This document shows positions 1-6,712 of a DNA stretch of 15,190 nt, in pieces. Source of the DNA: Spirochaetaceae bacterium. Its GTDB lineage: Bacteria; Spirochaetota; Spirochaetia; Treponematales; Breznakiellaceae. Both the position numbers and the translations under genes were made by a program. Positions within the stretch are counted from its first letter, which is position 1. Each line of letters opens with the position of its first letter. The notes below the pieces were generated by a model that saw only the letters and a list, made by a program, of their open reading frames with translations, searched no databases and was not told where the DNA came from. The stretch spans positions 1 to 15,190 of the forward strand of contig JAIRPU010000040.1 in the NCBI GenBank assembly GCA_031256815.1, given 5' to 3'.

Positions 1-12
1 AGTCGAAACGCC

Positions 13-35
13 CCCGCGCCGCTTCGCAGCGCGGG
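13..35. repeat. G+C-rich inverted repeat (hairpin)
   Basis: The seven-base arms CCCGCGC (13-19) and GCGCGGG (29-35) are perfectly complementary around a nine-base centre that can itself form two more pairs. It lies in the non-coding stretch downstream of the DUF2156 gene. No T-run follows on the + strand. On the - strand it comes after the A+T-rich hairpin, so it could be part of a compound terminator or a dispersed intergenic repeat. Confidence 0.6.
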
Positions 36-40
36 AACAA

Positions 41-75
41 AAGATAATAAAAATCTATAAGATTTTTATTATCTT
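41..75. repeat. A+T-rich perfect inverted repeat, 16-base arms
   Basis: Bases 41-56 and 60-75 are exact reverse complements (AAGATAATAAAAATCT against AGATTTTTATTATCTT) around a three-base loop. Read on the - strand it lies 40 bases after the stop of the DUF2156 gene and is followed by TTTTGTT, so it may terminate the metQ-DUF2156 transcript. The stem is almost all A-T, which is weak for an intrinsic terminator, so a repeat element is the alternative. Confidence 0.65.
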
Positions 76-89
76 CCTTATTATCTTCC
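66..89. repeat. Tandem 12-base duplication
   Basis: TTATTATCTTCC occurs twice head to tail at 66-77 and 78-89. The first copy overlaps the right arm of the A+T-rich hairpin. A degenerate third unit may follow at 90-101. Confidence 0.8.
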
Positions 90-114
90 TAATTGCCTTC
101 CAAATTTTCAATTT

Positions 115-987
115 TTAACGGAGTTTTGTTCCAATATATTTTTTTACAAAGCCCGTCGGCCTGTATGTCATTTTTGCCTGACGCAGCCCTTCATCGCCTA
201 AATCCTGTTCACGGTTAATGTAAAGGTATTTTTTACTTAAAATTTCTGCAAAACGCTGGTTTATGTATTGATATATCCCTTTATACTCTTCTATCGCTTT
301 TTCAAAATGAAGCGCAAATATCTTCCCCTGCGCGGTGCTTTCTCCAAAACAATAACCTGCCGGACGTTCGTTTACATAAAAAACCGCCCCTTCCTGTGCA
401 AGCTTAGGATAAAGAGAAAGCGCTTCTTTTGAAGCAATATAATCTCCTTCATCGTGTTTGCTTTCGCGCCAGCGGTCAAGTATGTAAAAACATTGCGGAA
501 TTAAATCTGCGTCAAGCGGTTTAACCTCGTGGCTGTTATACGAAAGCATAAAAGCGTTTACTAAATTACGTTTTTTATGAAACTTTTTGCCGGAAAGCTT
601 TGCCAAATCTTCGCTTAAATAAAGGTAGTCAAAATTATCGCGGTCTTCGGTAATATCAATTTTAATTGATTTAATTAACTCTTCCTGTTCTGATAAAACA
701 GATTCAGGAATATTTTTCCAGTAATCATACTTGTTTATAAGCTCTTCCAGTATTTTCGCCGGAACAGGAAGCGGCGTCATAAAAAAAGTTTTGGATTCAC
801 GCTCACCCAGGATTACCGGATTCCCATCTGCAAAACAAATTCTATAATTGTACCGTTGCCGGAATAAATACAAATTGGCGAAAGTAAATTCAGATACTCC
901 ATCCGGCGCGGAAGCAAGCGGCAGCTTTAATGCCTCGCCGTGCTCAAAAGCAAGCGGCGAGAAATCAGGGTAACAAGGAATTTCCAC
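115..987 (-). CDS. DUF2156 domain protein (GNAT-like fold)
   Basis: The 290-residue product matches the DUF2156 family, related to the C-terminal domain of phosphatidylglycerol lysyltransferase, which has a duplicated acetyltransferase-like fold. The recognisable part is the C-terminal region around residues 255-285, with the family-type stretch YINREQDLGDEGLRQAK followed by a conserved Tyr-Arg-Pro. There is no signal peptide or membrane segment, so it is probably cytoplasmic. The start is GTG, separated by one base from the stop of the upstream metQ-like gene, and no strong ribosome site is seen, so translation is probably coupled. The substrate is unknown; transfer of an aminoacyl or acyl group is only a family-level guess. 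Confidence 0.8.
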   Translation of the reverse strand: MEIPCYPDFSPLAFEHGEALKLPLASAPDGVSEFTFANLYLFRQRYNYRICFADGNPVILGERESKTFFMTPLPVPAKILEELINKYDYWKNIPESVLSEQEELIKSIKIDITEDRDNFDYLYLSEDLAKLSGKKFHKKRNLVNAFMLSYNSHEVKPLDADLIPQCFYILDRWRESKHDEGDYIASKEALSLYPKLAQEGAVFYVNERPAGYCFGESTAQGKIFALHFEKAIEEYKGIYQYINQRFAEILSKKYLYINREQDLGDEGLRQAKMTYRPTGFVKKYIGTKLR

Positions 988-988
988 T

Positions 989-1783
989 TTAAAAAACTGG
1001 GATAACGCTGCCGTCCGTCCATGTTTTATTTATAAAATCGCGTGTTTTCGGACTAAGCATAATTTCTTTTAATGCGGTAATGCGGGGGTCATTTTCATTA
1101 CCTTTCCTTACAACGACAATATTTACATAGGGAGAAGCCGCGCCTTCGATAATAAGCGAATCTTTTTTCGTATTAAATCCCGCCTGCAAAGCAAAATTGC
1201 CGTTTATACAAGCCGCGCCAACATCGCGCAGTCCGGAGGGCAGCGCAGCCGCTTCCATTGCGACAAAATTAAATTCACGCGGATTTTCTATTATATCATG
1301 TTCAGTAGCGGCAAGCCCGGCATTGGGTTTTAGTTTTACAAGGCCGTTCTCTTCCAAAAGCAGCATTGCCCTTCCGCCATTCGTAGGGTCGTTTGGAATT
1401 GCAATTAATGTACCATTCGGCAGTTCGTCAATAGTTTTATATTTAAGTGAGTAAAGCGCAAAAGGCTCAACATGAACGCCAAATACGCTTACCAGGTTTT
1501 CGACCCATTCCACACGTTCTTCCAGATAAGGTATATGCTGAAAGAAATTCGCGTCGATACTGCCGTCAATAAGCGCGGAATTCGGAGCTACATAGTCGGT
1601 AAATTCAACTATTTTGAGTTTAAAACCCTTTGCCTCAAAATCGCTCTTGATAAAATTTAAAATTTCCGCGTGAGGCTGCGGAGTAGCGCCAATGGCAAGC
1701 TCAAGACCGTCTTTTTTTTGGCACGAAGCGGCAAATGCCATTAAAAACATTGCAGCCATCAATCTAAAGATTAGTTGTTTCAT
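989..1783 (-). CDS. metQ: MetQ/NlpA-family substrate-binding lipoprotein
   Basis: The 264-residue product has a lipoprotein signal peptide: basic start, hydrophobic core, then a lipobox ending FAASC with the lipidated Cys at residue 21. The mature part fits the NlpA/MetQ family, which binds D- or L-methionine for the MetNI ABC importer; typical stretches are IGATPQPHAEIL near residue 31 and the IPNDPTNGGRAML region near 129. Length is normal for the family. A ribosome site AGGAAGG lies seven bases before the ATG. The genes for the ATPase (MetN) and permease (MetI) are not next to it; a DUF2156 gene follows instead. The ligand is inferred from the family; other NlpA members bind other small molecules. 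Confidence 0.85.
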   Translation of the reverse strand: MKQLIFRLMAAMFLMAFAASCQKKDGLELAIGATPQPHAEILNFIKSDFEAKGFKLKIVEFTDYVAPNSALIDGSIDANFFQHIPYLEERVEWVENLVSVFGVHVEPFALYSLKYKTIDELPNGTLIAIPNDPTNGGRAMLLLEENGLVKLKPNAGLAATEHDIIENPREFNFVAMEAAALPSGLRDVGAACINGNFALQAGFNTKKDSLIIEGAASPYVNIVVVRKGNENDPRITALKEIMLSPKTRDFINKTWTDGSVIPVF

Positions 1784-1818
1784 AACAATCCTTCCTAAAT
1801 AATAATTAATATACAGAA

Positions 1819-1847
1819 TTCATATCAGAAAACTAGGTTTTTGTCTA
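1819..1847 (-). promoter_or_regulatory. Probable sigma-70 promoter for the metQ operon
   Basis: On the - strand TAGACA (1842-1847) and TATGAA (1819-1824) are separated by exactly 17 bases. Each hexamer has a few mismatches to consensus. The predicted start leaves a leader of about 30 bases, too short for a methionine riboswitch. Confidence 0.5.
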
Positions 1848-1961
1848 TAACCTTATATAAGTTTTGCAGAATGTGTTTGCAGTCTTCAAATTAAGAATTA
1901 AATCTGTGTTTTTCAAGCTTGGGAAAGTGCATTCTGTCTTTTTAGCGTCATAAATTAACCG

Positions 1962-3140
1962 TTAAGCTGTAGTTTTTAGCGCTTTATCAAGATGGGCTAT
2001 TCCTTCGTCTATTTGCTCACGGCTTATAATGTATGGCGGTAAAAAACGCAGCGTTTTTTGCCCTGCGGAAAGCAGTAAAAGTCCGCGTCCGCCTGGCCCC
2101 AGGGAACCAAGCAAACGTTCAAGAACAGGCCATGCGTCAACTTTTATATCACATGCGGCAATTAGTCCGCGGCCGCGAATTTGGGTTATTTTTTCGTTAT
2201 CAAGCTCTTTTAATCTATTGATTAAATGATTCCCAAGCGCGGCAATTTCCGCCATAAAACCTTCGCTGTTAAGTTTTTGCAGCACTACATTACCGGCGGC
2301 GGCGGCAAGCGCGTTTCCGCCAAAAGTGCTGCCATGGTCGCCAGGTTCAAGCACATCGCAGGTCTTTTCACCGGCCAGTACCGCGCCTGCCGGAATTCCA
2401 CCGGCAAGCCCTTTGGCAAGCGTCGCTATATCCGGCTTAACTCCCGCATGAGAGCAGCAAAAAAATTTTCCTGTCCGCCCCATACCTGTTTGTACTTCGT
2501 CAACCATAAAAAGCACGTCCTGTTCTTCGCAAAGTTCCGCCGCCCTTTTAAGGTAAACGTCCGACAAAGGATTAACACCGCTTTCGCATTGAACCGGTTC
2601 AACAAAAAATCCTGCAACAGAGCCGTCTAGCGCTTCTTCCAGAGCGCGAATATCGTTTGGCGGAATATACGTAAAACCTTCTGTAAAAGGCCCAAAGTTA
2701 GTATGAAAACGCTCCTGCCCTGTAGCGGCAAGGGTTGTAACCGTGCGCCCGTGAAAGCTCCCTTTAAGCGTAATTATTTTATGCCTTCCGTTCCCGTATT
2801 TTTTAAATGAGTATTTACGGGCAATTTTTATTGCGCCTTCATTTGCTTCCGCGCCGGAATTGCAAAAAAACACCCGCCTCATTCCGCTTAAAAGCGCGAG
2901 GCGTCCGGCAAACAGACCGCTTATATCACTTTGATAATAATTGCTAACATGAATAAGTTTAGCAGCCTGTTCCTGTATAGCCGCAACCAGCTCAGGGTGA
3001 TTGTGCCCAAGGCAATTAACCGCAATGCCTGATGTAAAATCAAGATATTCACGGCCGTCGTTGCCTGTAAGCAAAGCGCCGTTCCCATAGACAAAACTCA
3101 CCGGCAAACGGTGGTATGTCTGCATTAAAACATCAAACAT
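1962..3140 (-). CDS. argD: Acetylornithine aminotransferase (class III PLP enzyme)
   Basis: The 392-residue protein is a full-length class III aminotransferase of the ArgD group, which converts N-acetylglutamate semialdehyde to N-acetylornithine in arginine synthesis. Visible marks are NSGAEANEGAIK at about 94-105 (cofactor phosphate binding), SFHGRT at about 128-133, the PLP-ring Asp214 in VDEVQTGMGRTG, and the Schiff-base lysine Lys243 in LAKGLAGG. The start ATG overlaps the stop of the PTS EIIA gene by one base (TAATG), which suggests coupled translation, and no separate ribosome site is obvious. The close paralogues that act on succinylornithine, GABA or ornithine cannot be fully excluded; no other arg gene is present here. 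Confidence 0.88.
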   Translation of the reverse strand: MFDVLMQTYHRLPVSFVYGNGALLTGNDGREYLDFTSGIAVNCLGHNHPELVAAIQEQAAKLIHVSNYYQSDISGLFAGRLALLSGMRRVFFCNSGAEANEGAIKIARKYSFKKYGNGRHKIITLKGSFHGRTVTTLAATGQERFHTNFGPFTEGFTYIPPNDIRALEEALDGSVAGFFVEPVQCESGVNPLSDVYLKRAAELCEEQDVLFMVDEVQTGMGRTGKFFCCSHAGVKPDIATLAKGLAGGIPAGAVLAGEKTCDVLEPGDHGSTFGGNALAAAAGNVVLQKLNSEGFMAEIAALGNHLINRLKELDNEKITQIRGRGLIAACDIKVDAWPVLERLLGSLGPGGRGLLLLSAGQKTLRFLPPYIISREQIDEGIAHLDKALKTTA

Positions 3141-3586
3141 TAGTCGGAAAGTATCCGCAAAACTTCCTCCGGCTGGGCCGCTTTTAGAATTTCGGCGCGT
3201 TTTTCCGAACTTTTAAAAAGCAGGCTGATTTCCGCAAGAAATTGCAGGTGAGGGCCGGTCTTTTCTAAAGTCGAAAGCGTCATAATAAAAATACGGCAGG
3301 GTTCGCCGTCAAGCGAGTCAAAATCAACAGGCGAATCGGAAACGCCAATACACGCGACCAAATCGTCTACCGAAGCAGTCTTGCCATGTGGAATTGCGAT
3401 GCCGTGCTTCATGCCCGTAGACATCTTTTTTTCGCGGTCCATCACCGCCGTATAAGCGGCTTCCCTGTCACGAATCTTGCCTGTCGAATGTAATATATCC
3501 AGCAACTCGTTAATAATGTCTTCTTTGCTCTTACCTTTTAAGTGAAGGCAAATAGTTTCTTTCGTTAAAAGCTTTTTTAAGTTCAT
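3140..3586 (-). CDS. PTS EIIA domain protein, PtsN (EIIA-Ntr)-like
   Basis: The 148-residue protein is a single fructose/mannitol-type EIIA domain (PTS EIIA type 2). The phosphorylated histidine is His67 in GIAIPHGK. There is no EIIB or EIIC domain here, which fits a regulatory PtsN-like protein rather than a sugar transporter part. Spirochaetes carry PtsN homologues within an incomplete PTS, so a regulatory role is likely but inferred. It is the first gene of an operon with argD, which may link nitrogen or carbon state to arginine synthesis. A good promoter sits immediately before its ATG, leaving almost no leader. Confidence 0.85.
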   Translation of the reverse strand: MNLKKLLTKETICLHLKGKSKEDIINELLDILHSTGKIRDREAAYTAVMDREKKMSTGMKHGIAIPHGKTASVDDLVACIGVSDSPVDFDSLDGEPCRIFIMTLSTLEKTGPHLQFLAEISLLFKSSEKRAEILKAAQPEEVLRILSD

Positions 3587-3595
3587 AGTTTAACA

Positions 3596-3623
3596 AGTAT
3601 AACACCGGTAAAAAAAAAGTCAA
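3596..3623 (-). promoter_or_regulatory. Sigma-70 promoter of the ptsN-like/argD operon, nearly leaderless
   Basis: On the - strand TTGACT (3618-3623) and TATACT (3596-3601) are separated by 16 bases. The -10 box is only nine bases from the ATG at 3586, so transcription should start about three bases before the start codon, with no room for a ribosome site. Confidence 0.6.
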
Positions 3624-3738
3624 GCGTTGGTACGGCTGCCGCAGAAGCTTAGTTTTGTGCGGCGTTTAAGCGGAATTTTGTCTGCACGATACTAGTATGA
3701 AAAATAAAAGTAGTATAGAATGGCGGCAGAGGAATATA

Positions 3739-4344
3739 ATGAAAAAAGAATTTCTTCCATACGAAATTGTCCGTAACAATGCGCTAAAGCTGGCGCATAA
3801 AATCCAACAGGATGGTTTTATTCCTGATGTAATTTATGTTTCATTGCGCGGGGGAGCTTATCTTGGCAATTCAATAAGCGAATATTTTAAATTCTTCCGC
3901 AAAGAGGGCAGGCCTGTTTACTACGCGGCGGTTGTGGCGCGTTCCTATACCGGAGTCGGTACATCAGAAAATTTTGTTCGTGTTGACGGCTGGACATACT
4001 CTCCAGACCATCTTCGTATGGGCGATAAAGTTCTTCTTATTGACGATATTTTTGATACAGGACGCACATTGAATTATCTTGCAAATATAATTATAGAAAA
4101 AGGAATACCGCGTTCAGACTTAAAAATTGCGGTACACGATTACAAATATTTTTTCGATTCGCCCTCTCAAATGCCAATTCAACCGGATTATTGGTGCCGG
4201 CGTTTCGATCTTTCTGTTAATGACGAACCTATGTGGATTCATTATCTCAGTCACGAACTTGACGGGCTCGACAGGATGTCGCTAGAAAAATATTACTATA
4301 CTACAAGTCCTGAATTGCGTGAGATATTAAAGGATATTGAGTGA
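3739..4344 (+). CDS. Phosphoribosyltransferase (type I PRTase fold, hypoxanthine/xanthine-type)
   Basis: The 201-residue product has the type I phosphoribosyltransferase signature IDDIFDTGRT at about 101-110, which binds the ribose phosphate of PRPP, and the PPi-loop-like SLRGGAYLG at about 35-43. An upstream in-frame ATG at 3697 exists, but the ATG at 3739 is preferred because AGAGGA sits six bases before it and homology begins there. The acceptor base is not certain: the family includes hypoxanthine, guanine and xanthine enzymes. The C-terminal segment, rich in Trp and Tyr (about 142-201), is longer than in minimal family members. mraY follows seven bases after its stop. A weak promoter with GATACT at 3688-3693 may serve this gene. 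Confidence 0.8.
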   Translation: MKKEFLPYEIVRNNALKLAHKIQQDGFIPDVIYVSLRGGAYLGNSISEYFKFFRKEGRPVYYAAVVARSYTGVGTSENFVRVDGWTYSPDHLRMGDKVLLIDDIFDTGRTLNYLANIIIEKGIPRSDLKIAVHDYKYFFDSPSQMPIQPDYWCRRFDLSVNDEPMWIHYLSHELDGLDRMSLEKYYYTTSPELREILKDIE

Positions 4345-4351
4345 GGGTAAT

Positions 4352-5428
4352 TTGCTTCGTGAATTTCTATTTCCACTTGTAAAATACTGGAAGCCGTTCA
4401 ATGTTGTTCAATACATAACTTTACGAAGCGCTTACGCAGCGCTTACCACGCTTGTTTTATGCTGTCTTTTGGGCAGTATGCTTATTGAAAAACTTCGCGT
4501 TTTTAAAATAGGGCAATCCATTCGCGGAGACGGGCCTGCAACTCATCTTAAAAAAGGCGGAACCCCAACCATGGGAGGGCTGCTTATAATAATAACAGTG
4601 ATTATAGCGATGCTTTTTTGGCAGGATCTGCGAAGTTTTAAAGTGTGGCTTACTATCGCCGCTTTTTTGGGTTTTGCCGTAGTTGGTTTTGTTGACGATT
4701 ATATAAAACTTCGCGCCGGCAATTCCAACGGGCTTCCCGCCTGGGCTAAACTTGCCGGGCAGTTTATTGTAGCCATCGCTGTAGTACTAGCGCTTTACTT
4801 TTCCGGAGAGGGAAGCACAGTGCTTTACATACCCTTTTTTAAAAATCCTGTAATAGACATGGGGTTTTGGTGGGTGCCTTTTGCCGTGCTGCTTCTTGTT
4901 GGTGAAAGCAATGCGGTAAACCTGACAGACGGGCTGGATGGACTTGCCACAGGGCTGCTTTTGTTTGTTTTTGGCACGCTTGCCGCTCTCTGTTATATTT
5001 CTGGCCGGACCGACTATTCGGCCTATCTTAACATTCCTTACATACCAGGGGCGGGCGAACTCACCGTTTTTTGTCTTGCCGCGCTTGGCGCCTGCGTAGG
5101 GTTTTTGTGGTTTAACGCGCACCCAGCCGATGTGTTTATGGGCGATGTAGGAAGCCTTTCCCTTGGCGGGGTTGTCGCTACTATTTCGCTTATAATAAAA
5201 AAAGAAATTCTTATTTTGATTATAGGCGGCGTATTTGTATTGGAAGCGGCCTCTGTAATCGCTCAGGTTGTTTCGTTTAAATTGCGTAAAAAGCGTATAT
5301 TTAAAATGGCGCCTTTGCATCATCATTTTGAAATGTCCGGCTGGGCGGAAACAAAGGTTGTAACCAGGTTTTGGATTTTAGGCGGGCTTTTTGCCATAAT
5401 TGCGCTTTCCACACTTAAGCTTCAATAA
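4352..5428 (+). CDS. mraY: Phospho-N-acetylmuramoyl-pentapeptide transferase (MraY)
   Basis: MraY moves phospho-MurNAc-pentapeptide from UDP onto undecaprenyl phosphate in the inner membrane, making lipid I. About ten membrane segments are visible, with the family motifs in order: GGTPTMGG, FVDDYIKL with the paired Asp, NAVNLTDGLDGLA, FMGDVGSLSLGG, and PLHHHFEMSGW. A start at TTG 4337 is possible, but TTG 4352 is chosen: GAGG at 4343-4346 lies just upstream, and the resulting N-terminus (LREFLFPLVKYW) aligns residue for residue with that of E. coli MraY, giving 358 residues against 360. It is not beside murF, murD or ftsW as in a typical dcw cluster, so the cluster is broken up here. Confidence 0.93.
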   Translation: MLREFLFPLVKYWKPFNVVQYITLRSAYAALTTLVLCCLLGSMLIEKLRVFKIGQSIRGDGPATHLKKGGTPTMGGLLIIITVIIAMLFWQDLRSFKVWLTIAAFLGFAVVGFVDDYIKLRAGNSNGLPAWAKLAGQFIVAIAVVLALYFSGEGSTVLYIPFFKNPVIDMGFWWVPFAVLLLVGESNAVNLTDGLDGLATGLLLFVFGTLAALCYISGRTDYSAYLNIPYIPGAGELTVFCLAALGACVGFLWFNAHPADVFMGDVGSLSLGGVVATISLIIKKEILILIIGGVFVLEAASVIAQVVSFKLRKKRIFKMAPLHHHFEMSGWAETKVVTRFWILGGLFAIIALSTLKLQ

Positions 5429-6267
5429 TGCGGATAATAAATGCGGCTGCTGTAACTCAGGCGGTACGCGAGTTGTGCGTCAAGGCTAACAGGGAGCTGC
5501 CCTCTGATGTTAAAACGGCGCTGCGCGCGGCTCGTGAAACTGAAAAATGGCCGCTTGCAAAAGAAACACTTGATAAAATAATTTCAAATTTTGAACGCGC
5601 AAGCGAAAAAATGCTTCCAATTTGTCAGGATACAGGCATTATTTGCGTGTTTGTGGAACTGGGGCAGTCTCTAAAAATAGAAGGCGGCCTGGAACAGGCA
5701 ATTAACGAAGGGGTGCGCCAGGGCTTTCGCGATGGCTTTTTACGCGCCTCTATTGTCCGCGACCCTTTGCGCCGCGAAAACACAGGCGACAACACTCCGG
5801 CTATGATAGACATAAAAATCGTTTCCGGCAGCAATCTTTCAATAACTATTGCGCCCAAAGGTTTTGGAAGCGAAAATTGCGGACGTATAGCAATGCTTAA
5901 TCCGGCAGCAGGGCTTGATGGTATAACAGATTTTGTTATTGGTGTTGTTAAAGAAGCCGGAGCAAATCCATGCCCGCCTGTTGTTGTTGGCGTAGGAATT
6001 GGGGGCAGTTTTGATAAGGCAGCGCTTTTGGCAAAAAAAGCGCTGCTTCGTCCACTGGATACGCGCAATTCAGACCCGTTTTATAGAGATATTGAAGACA
6101 CCCTGCTAAAAAAAATTAATGCGCTGGGAATCGGGCCGCAAGGCTACGGAGGGGGAACTACAGCCCTTTCTGTAGCAATAGAAGTAATGCCGGCTCATAT
6201 TGCAGGGCTTCCATGCGCTGTAAACATAAATTGCCACGCGGCCAGGCGCGCCGGCATAGTGCTTTAG
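5428..6267 (+). CDS. Fumarate hydratase class I, alpha subunit / N-terminal domain
   Basis: The 279-residue protein matches the alpha (N-terminal) half of class I, iron-sulfur fumarate hydratases and related L-tartrate dehydratases. The likely 4Fe-4S ligands are Cys66 in ICQDTG, Cys151 in GSENCGR and Cys269 near the C-terminus in NCHAARR. The glycine-rich stretches GVGIGGSFDKA (about 188-198) and QGYGGGTTA (about 238-246) are family-typical. Its ATG overlaps the mraY stop (TAATG). In two-subunit enzymes the beta gene normally follows directly; here the next gene is zapA on the opposite strand, with a four-base tail overlap. Activity would therefore need a beta subunit encoded elsewhere. Fumarase versus tartrate dehydratase cannot be decided. 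Confidence 0.87.
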   Translation: MRIINAAAVTQAVRELCVKANRELPSDVKTALRAARETEKWPLAKETLDKIISNFERASEKMLPICQDTGIICVFVELGQSLKIEGGLEQAINEGVRQGFRDGFLRASIVRDPLRRENTGDNTPAMIDIKIVSGSNLSITIAPKGFGSENCGRIAMLNPAAGLDGITDFVIGVVKEAGANPCPPVVVGVGIGGSFDKAALLAKKALLRPLDTRNSDPFYRDIEDTLLKKINALGIGPQGYGGGTTALSVAIEVMPAHIAGLPCAVNINCHAARRAGIVL

Positions 6268-6566
6268 TTTGGGATTCTGCTGTCTATGCGCTCAATAAGA
6301 CTTAAAAGGGTGTTTTCAACATTCATCGATTCTACAACTTTGTCGCCTGTAAGTTCGTGCGCGCGCAGTTTTTCCAGTTCATCGCACAGCTGAATTCCAG
6401 CCAAAACAGCAATTTTAAGAGGGTCGGAAAAATTACTGATTTTTTGTGTGTTCTCTATTACTGTATGGTAGCGGCTTAAAATTGTTTGTAAATAAACAGG
6501 GTCTTCATCTACGGTAAGCGAAAATGATGCTCCAAGCACATCGATACGAAAATCTGTTTTTAACAT
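6264..6566 (-). CDS. zapA: Cell division protein ZapA
   Basis: The 100-residue product has the ZapA layout: a short strand-rich N-terminal domain (FRIDVLGASFSLTVDEDP, about 6-23) followed by long helices for dimer and tetramer formation. ZapA binds FtsZ and promotes bundling of Z-ring filaments. An in-frame TTG at 6578 lies upstream, but the ATG at 6566 is preferred because GAGG sits eight bases before it. A T-run directly precedes this ribosome site (see the terminator-like hairpin), so expression may depend on read-through. It is the last gene after infC-rpmI-rplT and a coiled-coil gene, 146 bases downstream of the latter. Confidence 0.85.
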   Translation of the reverse strand: MLKTDFRIDVLGASFSLTVDEDPVYLQTILSRYHTVIENTQKISNFSDPLKIAVLAGIQLCDELEKLRAHELTGDKVVESMNVENTLLSLIERIDSRIPN

Positions 6567-6576
6567 AACGCGCCTC

Positions 6577-6608
6577 AAAAAAACAAACGCCGGCTTTGTT
6601 TTGCCGCA
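6577..6608 (-). terminator. Terminator-like hairpin with T-run just before zapA
   Basis: On the - strand TGCGGC and GCCGGCG flank an eight-base A-rich loop, pairing over about six base pairs with one bulged G. The run TTTGTTTTTTT follows at once. The zapA ribosome site GAGG starts directly after the T-run. It looks like an intrinsic terminator or attenuator between the upstream coiled-coil gene and zapA. Confidence 0.5.
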
Positions 6609-6675
6609 GGCAGGCGCTTTTTATTATGTATTAAACATAAATCAGCGTCTGCGGGTAAACAGCCGTTAGCCGCAG
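6604..6675 (-). promoter_or_regulatory. Structured leader with competing stems upstream of zapA
   Basis: On the - strand CTGCGG occurs at 6675-6670 and again at 6609-6604, with a complementary CCGCAG between them (6654-6649). The middle segment can pair perfectly with either copy. Pairing with the first leaves the second copy free to build the terminator-like hairpin; pairing with the second would block it. A further small hairpin (TTATGT/ACATAA, 6624-6640) lies inside. This is attenuator-like, but no ligand, protein site or leader peptide is identified. Confidence 0.4.
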
Positions 6676-6712
6676 CCAATTTTATAATATATGTTTTTAT
6701 GCGCATATATAT

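Noticed and set aside
66..101. CRISPR-like repeats
   Set aside because: The repeat units are only 12 bases, directly tandem with no spacers, and no cas gene is present.
1784..1961. SAM or T-box riboswitch upstream of metQ
   Set aside because: The predicted promoter leaves only about 30 bases of leader and no riboswitch core was seen.
2226..2630. 134-codon ORF on the + strand inside argD
   Set aside because: Antisense to a complete aminotransferase with intact active-site motifs.
4787..5326. 179-codon ORF on the - strand inside mraY
   Set aside because: It lies wholly inside mraY, which has all family motifs, and its product has basic low-complexity sequence typical of an antisense frame.
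5625..6068. 147-codon ORF on the - strand inside the fumarase gene
   Set aside because: It lies antisense to a clear class I fumarase domain and is rich in Ser/Pro as expected from a shadow frame.
6579..6712. 6S RNA near zapA
   Set aside because: zapA often neighbours 6S RNA in other bacteria and the gap can fold, but it is shorter than typical 6S RNA, lies upstream rather than downstream of zapA, and I could not draw the long stem with a central bubble.
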